In this document: piece after piece, positions 1 through 7,708 of the stretch
How positions within the stretch are numbered: the stretch's first letter is position 1
Layout of the letters: the number at the start of each line of letters is the position of its first letter
Assembly: GCA_900696575.1 (NCBI GenBank)
Contig: CAADHD010000005.1
Span: 1-52,641 of the forward strand
DNA length: 52,641 bases
Source: an uncultured Bacteroidota bacterium
Lineage (GTDB): Bacteria; Bacteroidota; Bacteroidia; AKYH767-A; OLB10
Reading direction: 5' to 3'
Position numbers and translations under genes: made by a program
The notes under the pieces: generated by a model
Told to the model about the DNA's origin: nothing
The model's database searches: none
Seen by the model: the letters and a program-made list of their open reading frames with translations, nothing else

Positions 1-106
1 GTAACCTGAAAATTTTTCGCATCCTTTCGGAACGCTACCGTAACCGCAGAAACCGTTTTGAATTACGAATCAATTTAATCTCAGCTATTTATAACTATGA
101 ATTACA

Positions 107-1492
107 ATGATTTATGCAAGAGGTCTATTGAGAAGTTTATTTCTTTTACTAATTCTTTTCTATCTTATTGTTGGTTCAACAACTGGACAACCAAACACAT
201 TTTTTAAAGTCTATTATTCAACACCAACACTTGGGGCGGCTTCAAGTGTAATTGAAGCTGACAATGGAAATTATATCATAACTATGCCCGGACGAAGTAC
301 CCCGTTGATTAATGAGAAATTGTTTTTAACAGACAGTATCGGGGACACAATTTTAACAAAGACATATTGCAGCGGTGGAGCAACCAGTATTTTTAAGGCA
401 GCGGATGGTAATTATTTATATATCACTACCACCACCCCACCTTGTATTAATGTTACAACCATGGCAGATTTCAAAGTAGTGTAGGTTACACCCGCACTCG
501 ACACTGTCTGGACACGAGTTTATCCATCACCATCCAACAGCACTGAATTAGGAGGATTTATTCGACAATTGAAAGACGGAAATTACTTGATAGGAGGTTA
601 TCAGGATTTTTCCGACAATCTTTATAAGATAGACACAGCCGGCAATGTAATCTGGCAGCGGTTTATTGTGATGGATATAATCTATTCCGTAATTGAAGAT
701 TATGACGGCAGCTTAGTGATGGCAGGAGAGATATACGGGCCGCTGAATTCGTGGTCGGTCATAAAAACCGATTCATCAGGTCAGAATGTTTTATGGGCGA
801 AGTAATACGGTAACACAGGCGGCAATGGCGATGCCGGTTTTCATGATATTGTTCTGTTGCCGGACAGTAATTATTTGCTGGGGGGTGATTCTTATACAGC
901 ATCAGGATTTAAGTTCATGAAAATCAACAAAAGCACAGGCGATTCGATTTGGTCAGATAAAAGTGTTGGGACAATTTCATCATTTGATTTTACTGCTGAT
1001 GGAAAAATTATAGCAGCAGGAGGCGGTAGAATGTATTTATTAAATGATACAGGAGGGGTAATATGGTATCAATACATCTTCAATACAGTAATCAATTGCA
1101 TCCGCTCCACCTTTGATGGTGATTTTATTGCAGCGGGGTATTATTATCAAGGCTTATCACAACAGCAATTGCCTATGCTCCTTAAAACCGATAGCCTCGG
1201 CAACTTTACTGCCGGCATTGAAGACTTTAATATTCAGGTGCAGGACTACAGCATCATACCAAACCCTGTAACGGAGCAAAGCCAGTTACTCTTTGGCAAT
1301 GCAAGAGGCGATGAGCATGAGTTTATGCTGTTTGATTTAACAGGAAGAGTAGTAGAGAAACAGCGAACGCATGGCAACAACATAACGCTTACCAGATCAA
1401 ACCACACGGCAGGGATGTATATTTTTCAATTACAAAATACTGTAACCGGAGAAGTGATAAACGGGAAGGTGGTGATGCTTGCCTACCGGTAG
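107..1492 (+). pseudogene. T9SS type A sorting-domain protein with two in-frame stops
   Basis: One reading frame runs through the whole interval (461 codons before the final stop) but is interrupted by TAG at 482-484 (codon 126) and TAA at 803-805 (codon 233); there is no frameshift. It starts with a signal peptide (hydrophobic residues about 8-27). The middle holds repeated units of the kind DGNYLIGG / KIDTAGNVIW, as in secreted propeller-like proteins, and these repeats continue smoothly across both stops. The C-terminus from about residue 380 has the PNP motif and the FDLTGRVV and GMYIFQL strands of a T9SS type A sorting domain, so an intact product would be exported to the cell surface. 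The last residues come from a 12-bp palindrome. I read it as a recently inactivated gene; sequencing error or readthrough is possible. Confidence 0.8.
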
Positions 1493-1832
1493 GTGGTGAG
1501 TGATGTATATGCGAATTGCGAATCCACCGTAGGCGAACAGGTCTGTACGAATTTACGAATAGAAAAAGCTCAATAATTCTATTGTTCGAATGCTCTATTA
1601 TTCAACTTCTCTGCCGGTTGTATAAACTTCAAAAAGTCTCTGTTTACAAATATCAATACCACTTGCACTATGACAAGTAATTAAGTAACGGATCAAAGAA
1701 ATTATAAATAACAGTGTCTCCTTAAATTTGTGTAACTAAGCACAATCAGGAGATACATTTTAATAACTCTATTTAATTCAGAGCTTCTCCATCCTTCCAA
1801 AACCTTATTTTCGTCCCCGAAATTATTCAACT
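1493..1832. other. Gene-free stretch with decayed repeat-like DNA
   Basis: No coding frame is convincing here. A palindrome, CCTACCGGTAGG, straddles the end of the preceding pseudogene and is partly mirrored by CCACCGTAGG about 45 nt later. Near 1545 there is a short ACGAATTTACGAAT repeat. At about 1712-1755 the arms TGTCTCCT and AGGAGATACA flank an A/T-rich loop that recalls the end of an insertion sequence, but no transposase is present. The right end carries the probable mlaD promoter element. Confidence 0.4.
1806..1813 (+). promoter_or_regulatory. Candidate -7 element TATTTTCG before mlaD
   Basis: TATTTTCG differs by one base from the Bacteroidota -7 consensus TAnnTTTG and lies 20 nt before the GTG start of the MlaD gene. 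The same octamer sits before etfB and the SRP RNA gene. No good -33 TTG is seen at the usual spacing. Confidence 0.4.
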
Positions 1833-2783
1833 GTGAAACTTTCCAATGAAGTAAAAACCGGTATCGTTGTCAGTATTGCTATAGCTTCTGCCATCTGGGG
1901 ATTTAATTTCCTTAAAGGAACTGACCTATTTACCACTAACAAAACCTGTTACGCTGTTTACAATAACATTGATGGTCTTGCCGCCTCGAATCGTGTTGTC
2001 ATGAACGGGTATGCGGTTGGCCTGGTGAAGAAAATCCGTTTTGCCGAAGACCGTTCAGGAAAAATGGTCGTAACTATGCAGGTGAAGAACGATATTTTTA
2101 TACCCGATAATTCCGTAGCGCAGATTGTAAGCTCTGATTTTTTTGGTGGTAAAGCCATTGAAATTATCATGGGCAACAGCCCCAATTCCATTAATAATAA
2201 AGACACGCTTCGCAGCGATTTGAAAAGTGGAATTGAACAGCAACTCGGCCCCATAAAAGACAAAACAGAGCGATTGATTGTATCTCTTGATTCTTTGTCG
2301 CAATCACTTAACCTGCTGCTTGATGACAAGAACCGTAAAAATCTCACTGCTTCTTTTGAAAATCTCAGCCATCTCACTGCAAACCTTGAACGCACTACCG
2401 CTTCGCTTGACAGGATGATAACTCAACCCGATGGAAAGCTGAATCGTACCATCAGCAACACCGAAGCTGTTTCGTCAACCTTAAAAGACAATCAGAAAAA
2501 AATAGGTGAAATCATTTCCCAGACCGAACAATTAACTGATTCATTGGCCAATGCTAACCTGACTTCATCCATCAACAATCTGAACGCTTCGCTTGCAGAA
2601 CTGAATGAAATCCTGAAAAAAATAAATCAGGGTGATGGCTCAGCAGGGCTTCTGGTGAATGACAAACAATTATATCAGAAACTGACATCGGCCACCGATA
2701 ATCTTGATAAGCTCTTAGCTGATATGAAAGCCAATCCCAAACGATATGTCCATTTTTCCTTATTCGGTAAAAAGCAGAAATGA
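1833..2783 (+). CDS. MCE/MlaD family lipid-transport protein
   Basis: This 316-residue protein is a periplasmic MlaD-like substrate-binding component of an MCE lipid-transport ABC system, thought to shuttle phospholipids between inner and outer membrane. An N-terminal membrane anchor (about residues 8-25) is followed by the MCE domain (about 36-113, including NGYAVGLVKKI and FFGGKAIEI). The rest is a long helical coiled-coil with repeated LERTTASLDRM-type heptads. The start is GTG at 1833, just upstream of the conserved start MKLSNEVKTG. It is 41 nt upstream of the Fe-S protein and probably co-transcribed. The permease and ATPase subunits are not in the window. Identity is firm; the substrate is inferred. 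Confidence 0.88.
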   Translation: MKLSNEVKTGIVVSIAIASAIWGFNFLKGTDLFTTNKTCYAVYNNIDGLAASNRVVMNGYAVGLVKKIRFAEDRSGKMVVTMQVKNDIFIPDNSVAQIVSSDFFGGKAIEIIMGNSPNSINNKDTLRSDLKSGIEQQLGPIKDKTERLIVSLDSLSQSLNLLLDDKNRKNLTASFENLSHLTANLERTTASLDRMITQPDGKLNRTISNTEAVSSTLKDNQKKIGEIISQTEQLTDSLANANLTSSINNLNASLAELNEILKKINQGDGSAGLLVNDKQLYQKLTSATDNLDKLLADMKANPKRYVHFSLFGKKQK

Positions 2784-2824
2784 TGGATGAGGATGTTTTC
2801 TAACTTATTGCCTTGCGTTGAACC

Positions 2825-4132
2825 ATGATAGCCTCTGTCATTTTTGTTTTGCTGCTCGCTGCCGGAATTTATTTTTTCAGCCGGAGTATTCGTAAAGTAA
2901 TCAGAAATATCCGGCTCGGTAAACCAATGCCTCCTGTCAGCCATAAGAAAGCCCGCTGGATGCAAATGGTTAAAGTTGCCTTAGGACAATCGAAAATGGT
3001 AACACGGCCTGTTGCCGGTATCATGCACATTTTTATTTACGTTGGGTTCATCATTATCAATATTGAAGTGCTTGAAATTATTGTGGATGGAATCTTCGGT
3101 ACTCACCGAGTATTTGCCCCGCTAGGTTTGTTTTATGATTTTCTGATTGGCAGTTTTGAAATGCTTGCTGCCCTGGTGCTTGTTGCCTGTATTGTTTTTC
3201 TTGTTAGAAGAAATGTGTTAAAGCTTAAGCGGTTTCATCAGCGCGAAATGACATCATGGCCACGCAGCGATGCCAACATCATCCTCATCACAGAAATTAT
3301 TCTGATGAGTTTGTTCCTCACCATGAATGCTGCTGATTTTTTACTGCAAGGGCGCGAAGTTGAACATTACAACCGTGCCGGCAGTTTTCCCGTGAGCAGT
3401 CTGCTGGCCGGTATGTTCAATGGATTTTCGGACAGCCAGTTGATTTTTACAGAACGTTTCTGCTGGTGGTTTCACATCATCGGCATTCTCGCTTTTTTGA
3501 ATTACGTTCCGTTTTCAAAACACTTTCACATTTTTATTTCCTTTCCCAATACATGGTATGCATCTTTTGATGCTAAAGGAAAATTCAGCAATATGGAGCA
3601 GGTAACAAACGAAGTAAAACTGATGCTCGATCCTTCGGCCCCTGTTTCTCAGCCTTCTGCTGAACCTCAGCGATTCGGAGCCAAAGATGTTTTTGACCTT
3701 TCGCAGAAACAATTGATGGATGCCTATTCCTGCACCGAATGCGGCCGCTGCACCTCGCAATGTCCGGCAAACATGACAGGTAAACTTCTTTCTCCCAGAA
3801 AAATTATGATGGATACGCGCGACAGGCTGGAAGAGGTGGGGAAAAACATAGATGCTAATGGTGAGTTTAAAGTTGATGGAAAATCACTGTTGAATGACTA
3901 CATCACTCCTGAAGAACTCTGGGCATGTACCACTTGCAATGCCTGTGTCGAAGCCTGTCCCGTGCTTATTAATCCGCTCAGCATTATTATTGACATGCGC
4001 AGGTATCTGGTGATGGAAGAAAGTGCAGCGCCTGCCGAACTCAACGGCATGTTTACACGGCTCGAAAACAATGGTGCGCCCTGGCAATTCTCTCCGGCTG
4101 ACCGCTTAAAGTGGAGCGAACAGAATTTCTAA
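2825..4132 (+). CDS. Membrane-bound (Fe-S)-binding protein, heterodisulfide-reductase-like
   Basis: A 435-residue membrane protein with several N-terminal helices (about residues 1-20, 64-85, 100-130, 150-170, 215-235) and a cytoplasmic ferredoxin-like domain. Two 4Fe-4S motifs are visible: CTECGRCTSQCP from residue 303 and CTTCNACVEACP from residue 368. The family resembles HdrC/GlpC-type electron carriers and probably passes electrons between the quinone pool and a partner reductase. The C-terminus NNGAPWQFSPADR looks complete. In many Bacteroidota the next gene encodes a CCG-domain (HdrB-like) partner; here the next gene is convergent, 6 nt away, and unrelated. The true reaction is unknown. 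Confidence 0.85.
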   Translation: MIASVIFVLLLAAGIYFFSRSIRKVIRNIRLGKPMPPVSHKKARWMQMVKVALGQSKMVTRPVAGIMHIFIYVGFIIINIEVLEIIVDGIFGTHRVFAPLGLFYDFLIGSFEMLAALVLVACIVFLVRRNVLKLKRFHQREMTSWPRSDANIILITEIILMSLFLTMNAADFLLQGREVEHYNRAGSFPVSSLLAGMFNGFSDSQLIFTERFCWWFHIIGILAFLNYVPFSKHFHIFISFPNTWYASFDAKGKFSNMEQVTNEVKLMLDPSAPVSQPSAEPQRFGAKDVFDLSQKQLMDAYSCTECGRCTSQCPANMTGKLLSPRKIMMDTRDRLEEVGKNIDANGEFKVDGKSLLNDYITPEELWACTTCNACVEACPVLINPLSIIIDMRRYLVMEESAAPAELNGMFTRLENNGAPWQFSPADRLKWSEQNF

Positions 4133-4138
4133 AACGAA

Positions 4139-5260
4139 CTATTCAGTTTTCAATTGCTCATAGAAGGCAATTATTTCGTTGCTGAACCGGCTCCATGATA
4201 AATCGTTTTTCAATTGTACAAAGCCGCTTTTAAACGCATCTGTGTTTTCCTGAGAAAAAAACTGAACAATGCATTTAGCAACGGAATCGGCAGTAAAATC
4301 ATCAGCCACCAATCCGACTTTGTACTTCTCCACCTGCTCATACAATCCTCCTGCACGTGTTACAATTAAGGGCACTTCATAATGCATGGCAATAGCAGCT
4401 ACTCCGCTTTGCGTGGCATGAAGGTAGGTGAGGGTACAAGCATCGGCTGCCGAGAATAACAGTCTGGTTTCTTCACTGCCAATGTACCGGTTAAGTAATG
4501 TAACTCTGTTCTGATACGGCTTAATCTTCTCTTCAAATGCTGATGAATTTTCATACCATTCACCGGCAAGAATCAGGTGAAAACTTTGGTCAAGTTTTGA
4601 AAAAGAATCAAACAATAAGTCAAGCCCTTTATATTTTCTCACAAAGCCATAGTATAGCAAGATTTTTTTCTTTTCATCAATGCCGAGCAAACGGCAGGCT
4701 TCTGCCCGTGGAATTTTCTTTTCAAAATGATCGTAAAGCGGGTGAGGGCAGAGGATGAAACGGGCTGAGGGTTTTAATTTTTTTAAATCGTCAGCAACCT
4801 GCCGGCTCATCACTACAAATCCGTCATGTTTATTTAGAAAATATTTTGTGAAAGGCACATCAAAAAATCGTTTTTCATGAGGTACTACATTATCAAGTAC
4901 CGCTGTTTTTACGATTGAGTTATTCATACAGCCTGCCACATACCCGAATGCCGGCCCGAAAAAAGGCATCCATAGCCGTGAAAGAAACAAGTCAGGTTGA
5001 AACGCTGAAATTTTTTTAGCTGTTTTGTACCATGTTAATGGATTGACAGAGTCAAGCGTTTGCTCATTTGGAATCGGGTCAGCATGATCATCAGCCGTTA
5101 CCAATTGAGTTTTACCCGGAAATAAAAAGCCGGGATATTGCCGTGAAAAATTAAATGCCTTTACTTCCTGCTGCTTCTCTAACTCGCGGAATAATCTTCC
5201 GCTGAACTGTGCAATTCCACCGCGGTACGGATGGAATACCGAAAGCATGGCAATTTTCAT
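4139..5260 (-). CDS. Glycosyltransferase family 4 (GT-B fold)
   Basis: A 373-residue GT-B glycosyltransferase, likely moving a sugar from a nucleotide donor to an envelope glycan or lipid. The N-terminus has the glycine-rich acceptor loop (PYRGGIAQFSGRL, residues 11-23). The C-terminal half is Rossmann-like (KILLYYGFVRKYKGLDLL, then RLLFSAADACTLTYL) and ends with the donor-site segment VPLIVTRAGGLYEQV. No membrane segments are seen. It lies 12 nt downstream of the aminotransferase gene on the same strand, so the two are probably co-transcribed. Its 3' end is 6 nt from the convergent Fe-S protein gene. Donor and acceptor cannot be deduced. Confidence 0.85.
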   Translation of the reverse strand: MKIAMLSVFHPYRGGIAQFSGRLFRELEKQQEVKAFNFSRQYPGFLFPGKTQLVTADDHADPIPNEQTLDSVNPLTWYKTAKKISAFQPDLFLSRLWMPFFGPAFGYVAGCMNNSIVKTAVLDNVVPHEKRFFDVPFTKYFLNKHDGFVVMSRQVADDLKKLKPSARFILCPHPLYDHFEKKIPRAEACRLLGIDEKKKILLYYGFVRKYKGLDLLFDSFSKLDQSFHLILAGEWYENSSAFEEKIKPYQNRVTLLNRYIGSEETRLLFSAADACTLTYLHATQSGVAAIAMHYEVPLIVTRAGGLYEQVEKYKVGLVADDFTADSVAKCIVQFFSQENTDAFKSGFVQLKNDLSWSRFSNEIIAFYEQLKTE

Positions 5261-5272
5261 AGGAGCGTCTGT

Positions 5273-6496
5273 TTACGCTTCCGCTACTTTTGTTACAGAT
5301 ACAGCTTTGCCCGGATAAACTTTTAAAGCTTCCTCAAGGCACTTCATGGCATTTTTCAAATCATCAAGATTTAATACATAAGCAAGCCGCACTTGTTGTT
5401 TGCCCGGTTCGGGATGACTGTAAAACCCGGTTGCCGGTGCTAACATGACGGTTTGCTTCTGATAACTGAATTTTTCGAGCAGCCATTGGCAGAAATTATC
5501 CGAATCATCAATAGGCAATTGAGCAATGCAATAGAAAGCACCGCTGGGTTTTGGGCAGAAAACGCCTTCCATTTTATTAAGCGCATCCACCAGAAAATTT
5601 CTTCGGGCAGTGTATTCGGCTTTTACATTTTCGAAATAAGAGTCAGGAGTATCAATGGCCGCTTCGGCAGCTACCTGTCCGAAAGTCGGAGGGCTTAAAC
5701 GAGCCTGAGCAAACCGCAGCGCATGATCCATCACTTCTTTGTTTTTTGAAATCAATGCTCCTATACGCGCCCCGCATGCGCTGTATCGTTTTGAAATACT
5801 GTCGAGCAGTACAACATTCTGTTCAATGCCTTTCAGATGCATGATGGAAACATATTCTTTTCCATCGTAACAAAACTCACGGTAAACTTCATCGGCAAAC
5901 AGCCATAAATCATATTTCAAAGCAAGCTCCTTCAATAGTTCCAGTTCATCTCTTGAATAAAGATAACCGGTAGGGTTACTTGGATTGCAAATCATAATTC
6001 CTCGTGTTTTAGGGGTAATCACTTTTTTAAATTCACTTACATCGGGAAGTGCAAAACCATTTTCTATGGAAGATAGTACCGGAACTACTTTGATTCCTGC
6101 CTGTGTAGAAAATCCATTGTAATTCGCATAAAACGGTTCAGGAATGATGATTTCTTCTCCTTCATTCATACAGGTCATCATGGCAATTTCAATGGCTTCA
6201 CTTCCACCGGTGGTAACCATGATTTCGGAATAATCAAGATTGATGTTATACTTATTGTAATAGCTGCACAGTTTTTTGCGGTATGATTCAATACCTGCAG
6301 AGTGACTGTATTCTATCACATTCATCGGAAAGTGATGAATGGCATTGAGCATGGTTTGAGGAGTTTCAATATCGGGCTGGCCGATATTCAGATGATACAC
6401 TTTGATTCCACTCTTTTTAGCCGTTTCGGCATAAGGAACTAATTTACGGATTGGCGAAGGGGGCATTTCCCTTCCTTTGTTTGAAATTTCTGGCAT
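5273..6496 (-). CDS. Pyridoxal-phosphate aminotransferase, class I/II
   Basis: A fold-type I PLP aminotransferase of the aspartate/aromatic family, acting in the cytoplasm. It shows the substrate-loop segment LNIGQPDIETP, the cofactor-binding NPSNPTGYLYS, FADEVYREF, and the Schiff-base lysine in SISKRYSACGARIG (Lys236 from the ATG at 6496). An in-frame ATG at 6523 would add nine residues. I prefer 6496 because MPEISNKGREMPPSPIRKL looks like the usual family start and because a probable -7 element at 6538-6545 would leave almost no leader for the upstream ATG. It leads an operon with the GT4 gene. Amino-acid specificity is not clear. Confidence 0.87.
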   Translation of the reverse strand: MPEISNKGREMPPSPIRKLVPYAETAKKSGIKVYHLNIGQPDIETPQTMLNAIHHFPMNVIEYSHSAGIESYRKKLCSYYNKYNINLDYSEIMVTTGGSEAIEIAMMTCMNEGEEIIIPEPFYANYNGFSTQAGIKVVPVLSSIENGFALPDVSEFKKVITPKTRGIMICNPSNPTGYLYSRDELELLKELALKYDLWLFADEVYREFCYDGKEYVSIMHLKGIEQNVVLLDSISKRYSACGARIGALISKNKEVMDHALRFAQARLSPPTFGQVAAEAAIDTPDSYFENVKAEYTARRNFLVDALNKMEGVFCPKPSGAFYCIAQLPIDDSDNFCQWLLEKFSYQKQTVMLAPATGFYSHPEPGKQQVRLAYVLNLDDLKNAMKCLEEALKVYPGKAVSVTKVAEA

Positions 6497-6537
6497 AGGC
6501 TTTAAATAAGTATCCCCCTGCATTTGGCAGAGGGATA

Positions 6538-6545
6538 CAAAACTA
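6538..6545 (-). promoter_or_regulatory. Candidate -7 element TAGTTTTG before the aminotransferase
   Basis: Read on the minus strand the octamer is TAGTTTTG, a full match to TAnnTTTG. It lies about 42 nt before the preferred ATG. No clear -33 TTG is found at 19-21 nt spacing. Confidence 0.4.
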
Positions 6546-6556
6546 TGGATATTGAG

Positions 6557-6991
6557 TTAATTGGTTTTTAGGCCTTCGGAAGGTGCCGGAGGAACTTCAA
6601 CATTTCCTTTAATGTGAAGCACTACAGGATTAGTTGATGCATTTGAATTAATCGTTACAGTTTTATCTTGCATGCCTTGTTTGCCTGCCGAGTTGAAGGT
6701 AACTTTTATTTTTCCTTTTTCACCTTTCTTGATGGGTTCTTTCGGCCATTCAGGAACAGTGCAACCGCACGAGCCGTTAGCACTTGAAATAATCAAGGGT
6801 TCTTTACCTATATTAGTAAAAACAAATTCGTAATCAACCTTATCACCTTGTTTTATGGTTCCGTAGTTAAACTCCATCTGTTCAAATTTGAACTCAGCTT
6901 TGTTACCATCAGAGGCTGCAGACCTGGTGTCCTGCGCATTTACTGTCCATGCAAATCCTGTTGCCAATATGGCAATGATGATTTTTTTCAT
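6557..6991 (-). CDS. DUF1573 domain secreted protein (second of a tandem pair)
   Basis: A 144-residue exported protein with a signal peptide (residues 1-19, ending AQD). The remainder is one DUF1573 domain, an immunoglobulin-like fold, with the typical strings EFVFTNIGKEPLIISSANGSCGCTVPEW and KIKVTFNSAGKQG given here as family hallmarks near residues 56-105. It is a close paralogue of the upstream gene, from which it is separated by 11 nt. The two are likely co-transcribed. The molecular function of DUF1573 proteins is not established; a role in the periplasm or at the surface is inferred from the signal peptide only. Confidence 0.85.
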   Translation of the reverse strand: MKKIIIAILATGFAWTVNAQDTRSAASDGNKAEFKFEQMEFNYGTIKQGDKVDYEFVFTNIGKEPLIISSANGSCGCTVPEWPKEPIKKGEKGKIKVTFNSAGKQGMQDKTVTINSNASTNPVVLHIKGNVEVPPAPSEGLKTN

Positions 6992-7002
6992 GTTCTGCTT
7001 TC

Positions 7003-7506
7003 TTAATTTACCTTTTTAAGTGGTGAGGGAGCGTTTTCTACAGGAGCACCTGATTTATCAGACTTTTTAAGGGGCATCTGATTTTCAGTTTCTTCCTGCG
7101 ACATCACAGTGCCTTTAATGGTCAACACTTTTGAGGGGGTTTTTGCATTTGAGTTTACTGTAACAGTTTTTGTAAAAGCGCCAACCCTTTTTGTATCGTA
7201 ACTCACTTTAATCACAGCACTTTCTCCTCTGCGGATAGGCTCTTTCGGATGGCTCGGTACGGTACAACCGCATGAACCTGTGGCACTGGAAATTATCAGC
7301 GGGCTTTTGCCGGTGTTGGTGAATTTGAATTCTACATTTCCATTGCCGCCATATTCCATGGTGCCGAAATCGTGAACTTCTTTTTCAAACGTAATTTCCG
7401 GAGCATTGGGATCAACTGTTTCTGCTCCGGTAGTTGTTTTGGCATCTTGTGCATTCAGCGCCAAAATGCTTAGGAAAAATGCTGTGGTAAAAAGTGCTTT
7501 TCTCAT
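7003..7506 (-). CDS. DUF1573 domain secreted protein (first of a tandem pair)
   Basis: A 167-residue exported protein with a signal peptide (residues 1-19, ALNAQD) and one DUF1573 domain (about 34-140). It shares the GSCGCTVP motif and the KxPLIISSAxGSCG core with its downstream neighbour, which points to local duplication. It has an extra charged, proline-containing tail (about 140-167). A TAGTTTTG promoter element lies about 50 nt upstream. Function unknown. Confidence 0.85.
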   Translation of the reverse strand: MRKALFTTAFFLSILALNAQDAKTTTGAETVDPNAPEITFEKEVHDFGTMEYGGNGNVEFKFTNTGKSPLIISSATGSCGCTVPSHPKEPIRRGESAVIKVSYDTKRVGAFTKTVTVNSNAKTPSKVLTIKGTVMSQEETENQMPLKKSDKSGAPVENAPSPLKKVN

Positions 7507-7550
7507 AATTAGTTTTTTTGTTGTTTACGGTGTTTGTTTAATCTCGTTGC

Positions 7551-7558
7551 CAAAACTA
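7551..7558 (-). promoter_or_regulatory. Candidate -7 element TAGTTTTG before the DUF1573 pair
   Basis: On the minus strand this reads TAGTTTTG, a perfect TAnnTTTG match, 45 nt upstream of the ATG at 7506. At the 19-nt spacing the upstream trinucleotide is ATG rather than TTG. Confidence 0.45.
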
Positions 7559-7684
7559 TCCGTCCTGCTATGAAATTCATGTGAATCAAAAAGAAAATAC
7601 TAACCTGTACAAAAGAATAATGAAATTCTACATTCGCCCTTAATGCAGTTTATGCGGATTCCATGGCAAATAAAAAAAATCGTG

Positions 7685-7692
7685 TAGGTTTG
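7685..7692 (+). promoter_or_regulatory. Candidate -7 element TAGGTTTG before valS
   Basis: TAGGTTTG matches TAnnTTTG and lies 17 nt before the ATG at 7709. A start site about 7 nt downstream would put the GTG at 7697 at or before the transcript 5' end, which favours the ATG. Confidence 0.45.
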
Positions 7693-7708
7693 AACGGTGA
7701 AATTTGAT

